DNA of 64,000 bases from Streptomyces griseorubiginosus (GTDB taxonomy: Bacteria > Actinomycetota > Actinomycetes > Streptomycetales > Streptomycetaceae): positions 62,001 through 126,000 of the forward strand of contig NZ_KQ948737.1 in assembly GCF_001514195.1 (NCBI RefSeq). Reading direction: 5' to 3'. The position numbers were made by a program, and so were the translations under genes. Under the pieces are notes generated by a model. It ran no database searches. It saw only the letters and a list, made by a program, of their open reading frames with translations, and was not told where the DNA came from. Positions 43,250 to 51,929 of the stretch are shown here, one piece after another (position 1 is the stretch's first letter; each line of letters begins with the position of its first letter).

Positions 43250-43939
43250 TCATCCTTCGAAGCGGTAGCCCATGCCCGGCTCGGTGATGAGGTAGCGGGG
43301 ATGGGAGGGGTCCGCTTCCAGTTTTCGGCGAAGTTGGGCCATGTAGACCCGGAGGTAGTTGGTCTTGTTGCTCTGGGTGACGTTGGCGCCCCAGACCTCC
43401 TCCAGCAGGTGCTTCTGCGTGATCAGCCGTCCCGGACTGGTGACCAGGATCTCCAGCAGATGCCACTCCGTGGGGGTCAGGCGTACGTCTCGGCCGTCCC
43501 GGTGCAGCTTCTTGGCCAGCAGGTCGATGCTGAAGTCAGCTGTCTCGACGAGCGTCACCCCGGAGGTGAGCGGAGTCTCCTCGGTGCGCCGGACGGCGGC
43601 CCGTAGCCTGGCCAGCAGTTCCTCCATGCTGAACGGCTTGCTGACGTAGTCGTCGGCGCCTGCGTCCAGCGCGGCGACCTTCTCGTCGGAGCCCTGGCGG
43701 GCGGACAGCACCAGGATCGGCACCCGGCTCCAGCCTCTGAGCCCCTTGATGACGTCGACGCCGTCCATGTCGGGGAGGCCGAGGTCGAGCATCACCACGT
43801 CGGGCTGCCGGGCAGTCGCGAGCCGTAGCGCGGTGGCGCCGTCGGGGGCCGCGTCGACCCCGTACCGGCGCGCCTGGAGATTGATGATGAGGGCCCGTAC
43901 CAGCTGCGGGTCGTCCTCCACCACCAGCACCCGTGTCAT
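43250..43939 (-). CDS. kdpE: KdpE response regulator
   Basis: 229 residues. Receiver domain with phospho-Asp in VVMLDLGLPDMDGV and Lys in DDYVSKPFSMEELLARLRAA; winged-helix output LTPTEWHLLEILVTSPGRLI, then YLRVYMAQLRRKLEADPSHP and RYLITEPGMGYRFEG. ATG 43939. It follows kdpC by about 115 bases with a strong hairpin between, and no kdpD sensor gene is present. Confidence 0.93.
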   Translation of the reverse strand: MTRVLVVEDDPQLVRALIINLQARRYGVDAAPDGATALRLATARQPDVVMLDLGLPDMDGVDVIKGLRGWSRVPILVLSARQGSDEKVAALDAGADDYVSKPFSMEELLARLRAAVRRTEETPLTSGVTLVETADFSIDLLAKKLHRDGRDVRLTPTEWHLLEILVTSPGRLITQKHLLEEVWGANVTQSNKTNYLRVYMAQLRRKLEADPSHPRYLITEPGMGYRFEG

Positions 43940-43990
43940 CGACGTGCGCCTTCCTGTCGTACGTCCGGTGACGTACTTGCTCATGACGGC

Positions 43991-44033
43991 GGGAGTCGGT
44001 GCACCCGGATCGTGTCCGGGTGCACCGACTCCC
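43991..44033 (-). terminator. Terminator after kdpC
   Basis: Perfect 19-bp arms GGGAGTCGGTGCACCCGGA / TCCGGGTGCACCGACTCCC, 5-nt loop, 20 bases after the kdpC stop on the minus strand. It would stop the kdpFABC transcript before kdpE. Confidence 0.88.
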
Positions 44034-44053
44034 CCGAGGGTCGGATAACACCA

Positions 44054-44722
44054 TCAGCCCTTGGCCGCCAAGGCCTTGAGCGCGATGTTGAGCTCCAGGA
44101 CGTTCACGCGAGGCTCCCCGACGAAGCCGAGCGTGCGGCCCTTGGTCTGTTCGTCGACCAGCTTCTGGACCTGGGCCACGCTCAGGCCGTTGCGTGCGGC
44201 CACCCGGTGGACCTGGAGGTCCGCGTAGGCCGGGGAGATGTCCGGGTCGAGGCCGGAGCCGGAGGAAGTGACCGCGTCGGCGGGAACCTGAGACCGCTTG
44301 ACGGTGTAGCCGGGCACCGAGTTGTCCTTGATGACGGCGGCCTGGGCGTCCTTGACCTGCTGGACGAGGACCTTGCTGTCGGCGGAGAGGTTGGTGGCCC
44401 CGGACAGGATCAGCTTGTACTGCGTGTTGACGCTGTTGGTGCCGAGGCCGTTCTGCGGGCGGCCCTGGAACCACTTCAGATCCGGTTCCGGAGTCTCCTG
44501 CCCCTTCTTCAGCGGCAGGTTGTACGACTGCCCGATCAGTGAGGACCCGACGACCTTGCCGTCGGCCCTGATCTCCGAGCCGTTCGCCTTGTCGTGGAAG
44601 AGGGCCTGGGCGACGCCGGTGACGGCGAGCGGGTAGATGACACCGGTCACCAGCGTCAGTACCAGCAGGGCGCGCAGTCCCGCCCACAGCAACCGGCCTG
44701 TGTTCAGTACGGAGTTGTTCAT
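44054..44722 (-). CDS. kdpC: Potassium-transporting ATPase subunit C
   Basis: 222 residues: one N-terminal membrane helix (LLWAGLRALLVLTLVTGVIY) and a periplasmic part with GSSLIGQSYNLPLKKGQETP, FQGRPQ, SGSGLDPDISPAYADLQVHR and VAARNGLSVAQVQKLVDEQT. ATG 44722. It stabilises the KdpAB complex. Last gene of kdpFABC. Confidence 0.95.
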   Translation of the reverse strand: MNNSVLNTGRLLWAGLRALLVLTLVTGVIYPLAVTGVAQALFHDKANGSEIRADGKVVGSSLIGQSYNLPLKKGQETPEPDLKWFQGRPQNGLGTNSVNTQYKLILSGATNLSADSKVLVQQVKDAQAAVIKDNSVPGYTVKRSQVPADAVTSSGSGLDPDISPAYADLQVHRVAARNGLSVAQVQKLVDEQTKGRTLGFVGEPRVNVLELNIALKALAAKG

Positions 44723-44727
44723 GGCCT

Positions 44728-46848
44728 TCAGCCGATCCCGGGGATGAGGGAGATGAGCAGGTCGATGAGCTTGATGCCGATGAAGGGGGCGATCAGGCCG
44801 CCGATGCCGTAGATGGTGAGGTTGCGACGCAGCATCTTGTCGGCGCTGACCGGCCGGTACTGCACGCCCCGCAGGGACAGGGGCACCAGAGCGATGATGA
44901 TCAGCGCGTTGAAGATGACCGCGGACAGGATCGCGGAGTCCGGTGAGGACAGGCCCATGATGTTGAGCTTGTCCAGGCCGGGGTAGACCGCCGCGAACAG
45001 TGCCGGGATGATCGCGAAGTACTTCGCGACGTCGTTGGCTATGGAGAACGTCGTCAACGCGCCCCGGGTGATGAGGAGTTGCTTGCCGATCTCGACGATC
45101 TCGATCAGCTTCGTCGGGTTGGAGTCGAGGTCGACCATGTTGCCGGCCTCCTTGGCGGCGGACGTGCCGGTGTTCATGGCCACGCCGACGTCCGCCTGGG
45201 CGAGGGCCGGGGCGTCGTTGGTGCCGTCCCCGGTCATCGCGACGAGCTTGCCGCCTGCCTGTTCCCGCTTGATGAGGGCCATCTTGTCCTCGGGCGTGGC
45301 CTCCGCGAGGAAGTCGTCGACCCCGGCCTCCTCGGCGATCGCCTTGGCGGTCAGCGGGTTGTCACCCGTGATCATGACGGTCTTGATGCCCATGCGACGC
45401 AGTTCGTCGAACCGCTCCCGCATGCCCTCCTTGACGACGTCCTTGAGGTGGATGACACCCAGCACACGGGCGCCTTCGGCATCTTCGAGCGCGACCAGCA
45501 GCGGGGTGCCACCGGCCGCGGAGATCCGGTCGGTCACCTCCCGGGCGTCGGCGGCTACTTCACCGCCCCGGCCCTCTACCCAGGCGATGACCGAACCGGC
45601 CGCACCCTTGCGGATCCTGCGTCCGTCCACGTCGACACCCGACATGCGGGTCTGCGCGGTGAACTCGATCCACTCGGCCCCGGTCAGCACGCGCTCGCGC
45701 AGCCCGTATTTCTCCTTGGCCAGTACGACGATGGAGCGGCCCTCCGGTGTCTCGTCGGCCAGCGAGGACAGCTGGGCGGCTTCCGCCACCACTGCCTCGG
45801 TCACCCCGGCCACCGGCACGAACTCCGACGCCTGTCGGTTGCCGAGCGTAATGGTGCCGGTCTTGTCGAGCAGCAGGGTCGAGACGTCACCGGCGGCCTC
45901 GACCGCGCGGCCCGACATGGCCAGGACGTTGCGCTGGACGAGGCGGTCCATGCCGGCGATGCCGATCGCGGAGAGCAGGGCGCCGATGGTCGTCGGGATC
46001 AGGCAGACGAGCAGGGCGACCAGCACGACCATCGTCAGGTGCGTGCCGGCGTAGTCGGCGAACGGCGGCAATGTCGCCACGGCGAGCAGGAACACGATGG
46101 TGAGCGAGGCGAGCAGGATGTTCAGCGCGATCTCGTTCGGCGTCTTCTGCCGGGCCGCGCCCTCGACCAGGTTGATCATCCGGTCGATGAAGGTCTCGCC
46201 GGGCTTCGTCGTGATCTTGATGACGATCCGGTCGGAGAGGACCTTCGTGCCGCCGGTGACAGCGCTGCGGTCGCCGCCGGACTCCCGGATGACCGGGGCG
46301 GACTCACCGGTGATCGCCGACTCGTCGACCGAGGCCACACCCTCGACCACGTCACCGTCGCCGGGGATGATGTCGCCGGCCTCACAGACGACCCGGTCAC
46401 CGATCTTCAGCCCGGTGCCGGGCACCTGCTCCTCGGAGCCGTCCTTGAGCAGGCGGCGCGCGACGGTGTCGGTCTTGGCCTTCCTGAGCGTGTCGGCCTG
46501 GGCCTTGCCGCGCCCTTCGGCGACCGCCTCCGCGAGGTTGGCGAAGACGACCGTCAGCCACAGCCAGGCGCTGATGGTCCAGCCGAACCAGTCCCCCGGG
46601 TCCTTGAAGGAGAACACCGTGGTCAGCACGGAACCGATCCAGACCACGAACATCACGGGCGACTTGACCATCACCCGTGGGTCGAGCTTGCGGAAGGCGT
46701 CCGGCAGCGACTTCAGCAGCTGCTTGGGGTCGAAGAGTCCCGCGCCGACGCGCCCCTCGGGGGCTTTGTGACCGGTCGGCGTGTCCTGGTGGGGCGCAAG
46801 GGTGGGTGTGGACATCGCGTCCTCGTGGGGTTCGGTACGGGTGGTCAT
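44728..46848 (-). CDS. kdpB: Potassium-transporting ATPase subunit B
   Basis: 706 residues, P-type ATPase. Phosphorylation motif LLLDKTGTITLGNRQ, hinge MTGDGTNDAPALAQADVGVA, SVDESAITGESAPV in the actuator domain, and K-transport-type C-terminal helices. The ATG overlaps the kdpA stop as ATGA. The N-terminus has a short extra tail (MTTRTEPHEDAMSTPTLAPH) before the first helix. Confidence 0.97.
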   Translation of the reverse strand: MTTRTEPHEDAMSTPTLAPHQDTPTGHKAPEGRVGAGLFDPKQLLKSLPDAFRKLDPRVMVKSPVMFVVWIGSVLTTVFSFKDPGDWFGWTISAWLWLTVVFANLAEAVAEGRGKAQADTLRKAKTDTVARRLLKDGSEEQVPGTGLKIGDRVVCEAGDIIPGDGDVVEGVASVDESAITGESAPVIRESGGDRSAVTGGTKVLSDRIVIKITTKPGETFIDRMINLVEGAARQKTPNEIALNILLASLTIVFLLAVATLPPFADYAGTHLTMVVLVALLVCLIPTTIGALLSAIGIAGMDRLVQRNVLAMSGRAVEAAGDVSTLLLDKTGTITLGNRQASEFVPVAGVTEAVVAEAAQLSSLADETPEGRSIVVLAKEKYGLRERVLTGAEWIEFTAQTRMSGVDVDGRRIRKGAAGSVIAWVEGRGGEVAADAREVTDRISAAGGTPLLVALEDAEGARVLGVIHLKDVVKEGMRERFDELRRMGIKTVMITGDNPLTAKAIAEEAGVDDFLAEATPEDKMALIKREQAGGKLVAMTGDGTNDAPALAQADVGVAMNTGTSAAKEAGNMVDLDSNPTKLIEIVEIGKQLLITRGALTTFSIANDVAKYFAIIPALFAAVYPGLDKLNIMGLSSPDSAILSAVIFNALIIIALVPLSLRGVQYRPVSADKMLRRNLTIYGIGGLIAPFIGIKLIDLLISLIPGIG

Positions 46849-48509
46849 GACGCCAGCCCCTCGGCCAGCGGCCCCAGCGCGAGCGCGGGGAAGTACGTCA
46901 GACCGGTGATGATCAGGATCGCGCCCACCAACAGGCCCACGAACAGCGGCTTGTTGGTACGCAGGGTGCCCGCGGTCTCGGGGACGGGGCGCTGCTCGGC
47001 GAGCGAACCGGCCAGGGCCAGCACGAACACCATCGGCAGGAAGCGGCCGAGCAGCATCGCCACGCCGAGCATGGTGTTGTACCAGTCGGTGTTCGCGTTC
47101 AGGCCCGCGAAGGCCGAGCCGTTGTTGTTGGCGGCGGAGGTGAAGGCGTACAGCACCTCGGAGAAGCCGTGCGCACCGGAGTTGAGCATCGAGTGCGGCG
47201 GGGTAGGCAGCGCCATGGAGATCGCGGCGAGGACCAGTACGAGCGCCGGGGTGATGAGGATGTAGCAGGCGGCGAGCTTGATCTCGCGGGTGCCGATCTT
47301 CTTGCCCAGGTACTCGGGCGTCCGGCCGACCATGAGTCCGGCGATGAACACCGCGATGACGGCCATGATCAGCATGCCGTAGAGCCCGGACCCGGTGCCG
47401 CCGGGCGCGATCTCGCCCAGTTGCATGCCCAGGATGGTGATCCCGCCTCCGAGCCCGGTGAAGGAGGAGTGGAAGGAGTCCACCGCTCCCGTCGAGGTGA
47501 GCGTGGTGGACACCGCGAAGATCGACGAGGAGCCGACGCCGAAGCGGACCTCCTTGCCTTCCATCGCACCGCCGGCGAGGTGCAACGCCGGGCCGTGATG
47601 GGCGAATTCGGTCCACATCATCAGGCCGACGAAGCCGACCCATATGGTCGCCATGGTCGCGAGGATCGCGTAGCCCTGCTTGACGCTTCCGACCATCACC
47701 CCGAAGGTGCGGGTCAGCGAGAACGGGATCACCAGCAGCAGGAAGATCTCGAAGAGGTTGGTGAACGGCGTCGGATTCTCGAACGGGTGGGCCGAGTTGG
47801 CGTTGAAGTAGCCACCGCCGTTGGTGCCGAACTCCTTGATCGCCTCCTGCGAGGCGACCGCGCCCCCGTTCCACTGCTGCGTCCCGCCCATGAACTGCCC
47901 GACCTCGTGGATGCCGGAGAAGTTCTGGATGACTCCACAGGCCACGAGCACGATCGCGGCGATCGCCGCACCGGGTACCAGGATCCGGATCGTGCCGCGC
48001 ACCAGGTCGGCCCAGAAGTTGCCGAGTTCACCGGTCCGGGACCGCGCGAACCCTCGTACGAGGGCCACGGCGACGGCTATGCCGACAGCGGCGGAGACGA
48101 AGTTCTGCACGGCGAGACCAGCCGTCTGGACCACGTGGCCCATGGTCTGCTCGCCGTAGTACGACTGCCAGTTGGTGTTGGTCACGAAGGACACGGCCGT
48201 GTTGAACGACTGCGCCGGATTCACCGAGTCGAAGCCGAGCGAGCCGGGCAGGATGCCCTGGATCCGCTGGAGCAGGTAGAGAAAGAGCACGCCGACCGCC
48301 GAGAAGGCGAGGACCCCGCGCAGGTACGCGGTCCAGGTCATCTCGGCGTCGGGGTTGGCACCGATGGCCCTGTAGGTCCACTTCTCGACACGCCAGTGCT
48401 TGTCGGAGGAGTACACCTTGGCCATGTAATTGCCGAGGGGAATGTAGGCGAGAGCCAGCGCGCCGATGAGGGCGAGCAGCTGGAGGACGCCGGCGAGCAC
48501 GGAACCCAT
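46845..48509 (-). CDS. kdpA: Potassium-transporting ATPase subunit A
   Basis: 554 residues, ten or so membrane helices. Selectivity-type loops FVTNTNWQSYYGEQTMGH and EFGTNGGGYFNANSAHPFEN are typical KdpA. It binds and passes K+. Overlaps kdpB; kdpF precedes it. Confidence 0.97.
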   Translation of the reverse strand: MGSVLAGVLQLLALIGALALAYIPLGNYMAKVYSSDKHWRVEKWTYRAIGANPDAEMTWTAYLRGVLAFSAVGVLFLYLLQRIQGILPGSLGFDSVNPAQSFNTAVSFVTNTNWQSYYGEQTMGHVVQTAGLAVQNFVSAAVGIAVAVALVRGFARSRTGELGNFWADLVRGTIRILVPGAAIAAIVLVACGVIQNFSGIHEVGQFMGGTQQWNGGAVASQEAIKEFGTNGGGYFNANSAHPFENPTPFTNLFEIFLLLVIPFSLTRTFGVMVGSVKQGYAILATMATIWVGFVGLMMWTEFAHHGPALHLAGGAMEGKEVRFGVGSSSIFAVSTTLTSTGAVDSFHSSFTGLGGGITILGMQLGEIAPGGTGSGLYGMLIMAVIAVFIAGLMVGRTPEYLGKKIGTREIKLAACYILITPALVLVLAAISMALPTPPHSMLNSGAHGFSEVLYAFTSAANNNGSAFAGLNANTDWYNTMLGVAMLLGRFLPMVFVLALAGSLAEQRPVPETAGTLRTNKPLFVGLLVGAILIITGLTYFPALALGPLAEGLAS

Positions 48510-48517
48510 GTCAGTTC

Positions 48518-48607
48518 TCAGAACCTCTCCGGGAAGATCAGGGCGAGGACGAGATAGCCCAGCAGGGCGACGGCCACGATCAGGCCGACGATGTTGTCCG
48601 CGGTCAC
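48518..48607 (-). CDS. kdpF: KdpF small subunit
   Basis: 29 residues, VTADNIVGLIVAVALLGYLV then LALIFPERF, a single membrane helix with the family's C-terminal FPERF. Its GTG overlaps the stop of the preceding 27-residue ORF. Stabilises the Kdp complex. Confidence 0.92.
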   Translation of the reverse strand: MTADNIVGLIVAVALLGYLVLALIFPERF

Positions 48608-48687
48608 AGCTTGGTCACCCCCTTGGCGACGAGAGCCACCAGCGCGAAACCCGCGGCGGTGATGACGACGAAGGCCAGGTCGGCCAT
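48604..48687 (-). CDS. 27-residue membrane peptide upstream of kdpF
   Basis: MADLAFVVITAAGFALVALV then AKGVTKL, one membrane helix and a basic end. AGGAG lies 8 bases before the ATG. The stop overlaps the kdpF start (GTGA), so it is translationally coupled to kdpFABC. Not a standard kdp subunit; its role is unknown. Confidence 0.65.
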   Translation of the reverse strand: MADLAFVVITAAGFALVALVAKGVTKL

Positions 48688-48848
48688 CGCGAACTCCTAG
48701 GAGAGGTTCGGAAGAGAAACGGACAGATAGAGCAAACCCCGGCCCTGGCCGGATTCGGCCGCCCGTTGACGGGTCCCTTACGGCGGCCCCCGCACCTTTG
48801 ACGGCACTCATACGGCCGTGCCCCGCAGCCCTCACAGCAGCCGGAATC

Positions 48849-49310
48849 TCAGTCGGCAGATGAGGCGTCGGTCTCCCGCCGTACCGCGTGGGCGACGACG
48901 GCACCGCGCTGGTTCTGGAGCAGCCGCTGCCACAGCCGCTCCGGCTCCGCCTCCGGGATCAGCACCGTCACCCTGGTGAAAGGCTCCGCCGCGGCGACCT
49001 CGCGGACATAGGCAGCGATCGGGCGCCCCATAGAGGCACCGAGGAACGCCGCCGTGGTCAGGGCCTCCGAGGTCACCCGGGACAGGGAGGAGACAGGAAC
49101 GATCACCAGGGAACGCCGGCGGTGCGGTGGCTCGGAGAAACGGCCCAGCCCCAGCCGCTCCCCGATCCGGCCGTACGCGCGGTGGACGGCGAAGAAGGCC
49201 GCGACCAGCAGCGGCAGCGGCAGCGGCAGCGGCAGCGGCAGCGGCAGCGGCAGCATGATCGTGAAGCCGACGAAGACGTCGATGGCGAACAGCGGTACCA
49301 GCGTGTCGGA
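48849..49310 (-). pseudogene. APC-family permease, C-terminal remnant
   Basis: The minus frame reads LVPLFAIDVFVGFTIM, then a Leu-Pro repeat, then LLVAAFFAVHRAYGRIGERL, LVIVPVSSLSRVTSEALTTA, GRPIAAYVREVAAAEPFTRV and PERLWQRLLQNQRGAVVAHA. This is the last membrane helices and cytosolic domain of a large actinomycete APC permease (over 600 residues) often found near kdp. Most membrane helices, a helix inside the repeat and part of the cytosolic domain are missing, so it is non-functional. Confidence 0.75.
49211..49254. repeat. (GCGGCA)7 microsatellite in permease remnant
   Basis: About 7.3 perfect hexamer units, read as Leu-Pro in the permease frame where a membrane helix should be. Confidence 0.9.
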
Positions 49311-49315
49311 AGGCG

Positions 49316-50560
49316 CTACCGGACGAAGTCCCGGAGAACCTCCCTGGCGGCCCGGGCGCCGGAGGCCAGGGCTCCCTGGACCGAGCCCGTGGCCCGGTGG
49401 TCGCCGCACACGTGACGTCCCGGCCCCACCCGGGTGGTGCGGCTCATCGGCAGCGGCGGCGTCATGACCGGCAGTGCGTCGACGATCGTGCGGACGGTCA
49501 GGAGGTCCCATCCTGTGGTGTCCGTCCCGTACGCCTCGGCCAGCGCGGCCCGCACGGCCCCTTCCCGCCCGTCGGCGTCCCCGCCGAGCACGGAGGTCCC
49601 CACGAGGGCGTAACCGTCCGGGGCGTAACCCGGCACGACATCGCTCAGGACACACGTGTTCAAGAACCGGCGGCCCTCGTCGACGAGGAGAGTCGGTTCG
49701 GACAATGGCGACCGCGGTGCCACGTGGTAGTACGTGGTGACCACGCGGCAGTCGGGCACCTTCAGGCCGGGCAGCAGCCGTCCCGCGGGGCCGGGGCCGG
49801 TGGCCACCACGACCGCCCGCGCGCGCAGTTCCTGTCCGCTGTCCGTCACGGCGCCCTCGTCGGTGAGGGCGCTCACGGCGGTCTCCAGGCGGATCGTGCC
49901 GACGGGCAGATCGGCGGCGAGCGCCGCGGGGACGGCGCCGATTCCGGCGCCCGGCAGACACAGGGTGCCGCGGAGCATGCTGCGCCAGACGAGGTGGAAG
50001 AACCGGCTGGAGGTTTCCAGCTCGTCCTCCAGGAAGACCCCGGACAGGAACGGCCGGAAGAAGCGTTCGACGAACTCTGCGGAGAATCCGGCATCGGCCA
50101 GGGCCGTGCGGGTGGTCCGGTCCCGCGCTGCCTTGACCCGGCTGACCGGGCCGAACAGGTCGCGGGCCGTGAGCAGGCCGAGCGCCACGAGGTCACGAGG
50201 ACCGGCAAGCCGTCCCGGCAACAGCGTCGACCAAGCGTGCGGACGCCGGGTGGGGTCCTGGAAGCGCAGAGTGCCCTGCCCGGCGGTGTGCACCAGGACA
50301 CCGGCCGTGAACGGTCGCAGCCGCAGTTGCCGCAGCACCAACCTGCGGCGTACCTGCGGATAGGAGGTGTTGAACACCTGGAAGCCCCGGTCCACGACAA
50401 AACCGTCGACCCGGTCGGAGCGCATACGGCCGCCCACCGCGTCGGACGCCTCCACGACCTGGACGTCCAGCCCAGCCGCCAGGAGGTCCCGCGCACAGGC
50501 CAGCCCGGCGACACCTGCGCCGATGACCAGGACGTCGGGGATGTTCGGGGACGCGGGCAC
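49316..50560 (-). CDS. FAD-dependent amine-oxidase-like protein
   Basis: 414 residues. N-terminal FAD motif DVLVIGAGVAGLACARDLLA then VVEASDAVGGRMRSD, and C-terminal VCGDHRATGSVQGALASGAR. The length and layout match protoporphyrinogen/phytoene-type oxidoreductases; the substrate is unknown. GTG 50560 follows AAGGAGG. Seemingly monocistronic beside the permease remnant. Confidence 0.88.
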   Translation of the reverse strand: MPASPNIPDVLVIGAGVAGLACARDLLAAGLDVQVVEASDAVGGRMRSDRVDGFVVDRGFQVFNTSYPQVRRRLVLRQLRLRPFTAGVLVHTAGQGTLRFQDPTRRPHAWSTLLPGRLAGPRDLVALGLLTARDLFGPVSRVKAARDRTTRTALADAGFSAEFVERFFRPFLSGVFLEDELETSSRFFHLVWRSMLRGTLCLPGAGIGAVPAALAADLPVGTIRLETAVSALTDEGAVTDSGQELRARAVVVATGPGPAGRLLPGLKVPDCRVVTTYYHVAPRSPLSEPTLLVDEGRRFLNTCVLSDVVPGYAPDGYALVGTSVLGGDADGREGAVRAALAEAYGTDTTGWDLLTVRTIVDALPVMTPPLPMSRTTRVGPGRHVCGDHRATGSVQGALASGARAAREVLRDFVR

Positions 50561-50839
50561 AGAAGCCTCCTTGACGGTCCGGCGGCGCCACGGCGACCGA
50601 ATGCACCAGCCACGAACGCATACCGAGACTCTTCTCTCCGCACACCTGTCTTGGATGCGCCGATCACCCGCCCGGACCCTGTGGAAGCGCATGCGGGCGA
50701 GGCCCTCCGCGCGGGCCGGGGCGATTCACGGTGCCGGCGTGCCCGATCTTGGAGCAGTGACACAGGGGCTGGCCGGCGACGAAGGCTGGAGACGACGTCG
50801 GCCGCACTCTCCTTGGCGGGGTCCTGCAAGACCCGGTGA

Positions 50840-51000
50840 GTCCCACCACCGGCCGGGGCGGCGCACATGGCGAGCATGCGGAAGGTCGGGGCGACCCGGC
50901 CCATCAGGTGGGCGGGGACGATCGCCTGCCGCAGGGAGGGGGCGGGCACCGTCGTGGCATCCATGGCCGCGCCGCATACGGCGAGCGCGCGAGGCCGGCA
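50840..51000 (-). pseudogene. MFS transporter fragment
   Basis: ALAVCGAAMDATTVPAPSLR, QAIVPAHLMGRVAPTFRMLA and MCAAPAGG, the late-helix region (SLRQAxVPxHLxGRV) of drug-export MFS proteins. No start or other parts nearby. The rest of 50561-51201 holds no supported gene. Confidence 0.6.
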
Positions 51001-51201
51001 GCATGCAGGTTCGCGGCGGCGGCGTGGCCCAGGACGATATGAGAGCGTGTGCGCAGCGCGTCCGGGCCCGCGCGCTTCAGGTGTCGCGCGTCCTGTCCTG
51101 CCATTGCCGCGATCACACCGCCCTCCCGCAGTTCTTGGCAGGCTGCGGTGACGATGTCGTGGCCGGGTGGACGATCTGAGGCTGCGTTTGAGCGCCGCGG
51201 G

Positions 51202-51801
51202 TCAGGGCCGGTCGTCCGCGAGGGCGATTGCGTGCTTCTCGGGAACTCCGAGCATCAGCAGACTCGTGATCGTTGCCGCTCGGGCGTCGAGGGTTCCGTT
51301 CTCCAGGGCGCTGTCCGCGATGGCGAACACCACGCCGTAAGCGAGTTGGCTGAGGAGGGCCGCCGGCAGGTGGCGTGCGAATACGTCGTCGTCCTGGCCG
51401 CGCTTCACGAGGTCGGCGAGAAGTTCGTCGAGCGGCCCGAGCAAGCCGTGGATCGTCTCGCCGTACTCTCCGCGACGCAGTGCCAACAGCACTCGGTATC
51501 GGTGCGCCACCGGCCAGAGGCGGGCGATGAACTCGACCCACGCCGCGTCCGCTTTCGCATCGGAGGCGTTGACTTCGGCCAACACGGCTGTCATCTCGGC
51601 GACCGCTCGTTCCGTGAGTGTCCGAACCAGGTCGAGGCGCGAGGGGAAATGGTCGTACACCGTGCGACGGACGACGCCGGCAGCGGCGGCGATCTCGCCC
51701 ATCCCGGCATCCGGCTTCTCTCCCAGCAGGGCGAGGGCGACGTCAAGGATGCGATCGCGCGTCTCCATCATCGACTGCGCGCGGGAGGACTTGGAGGGCA
51801 C
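51202..51801 (-). CDS. TetR-family regulator of epoxide hydrolase gene
   Basis: 199 residues, GTG start. Helix-turn-helix MGEIAAAAGVVRRTVYDHFP. Divergent from the epoxide hydrolase; three 16-bp dyads spaced every 27 bases lie in the gap, so it probably represses itself and the hydrolase. Confidence 0.9.
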   Translation of the reverse strand: MPSKSSRAQSMMETRDRILDVALALLGEKPDAGMGEIAAAAGVVRRTVYDHFPSRLDLVRTLTERAVAEMTAVLAEVNASDAKADAAWVEFIARLWPVAHRYRVLLALRRGEYGETIHGLLGPLDELLADLVKRGQDDDVFARHLPAALLSQLAYGVVFAIADSALENGTLDARAATITSLLMLGVPEKHAIALADDRP

Positions 51802-51814
51802 GACAAAGAATTAT

Positions 51815-51884
51815 TGCACACCCGTGTACGGTGAAATCCACTGCACATCGATGTACAGTGAGACTCGCTGTACACCAGTGTGCA
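51815..51884. promoter_or_regulatory. Three phased TetR-type operators
   Basis: TGCACACCCGTGTACG (51815), TGCACATCGATGTACA (51842) and TGTACACCAGTGTGCA (51869), each near-palindromic and exactly 27 bases apart. They span the epoxide-hydrolase/TetR gap. Confidence 0.8.
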
Positions 51885-51929
51885 GTGGAAGGCCGGGCCG
51901 CACCATGCCTCGAAGCTCAGGAGAAGGCC

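Noticed and set aside
49211..49254. CRISPR-like array
   Set aside because: The repeats are contiguous hexamers without spacers, a microsatellite.
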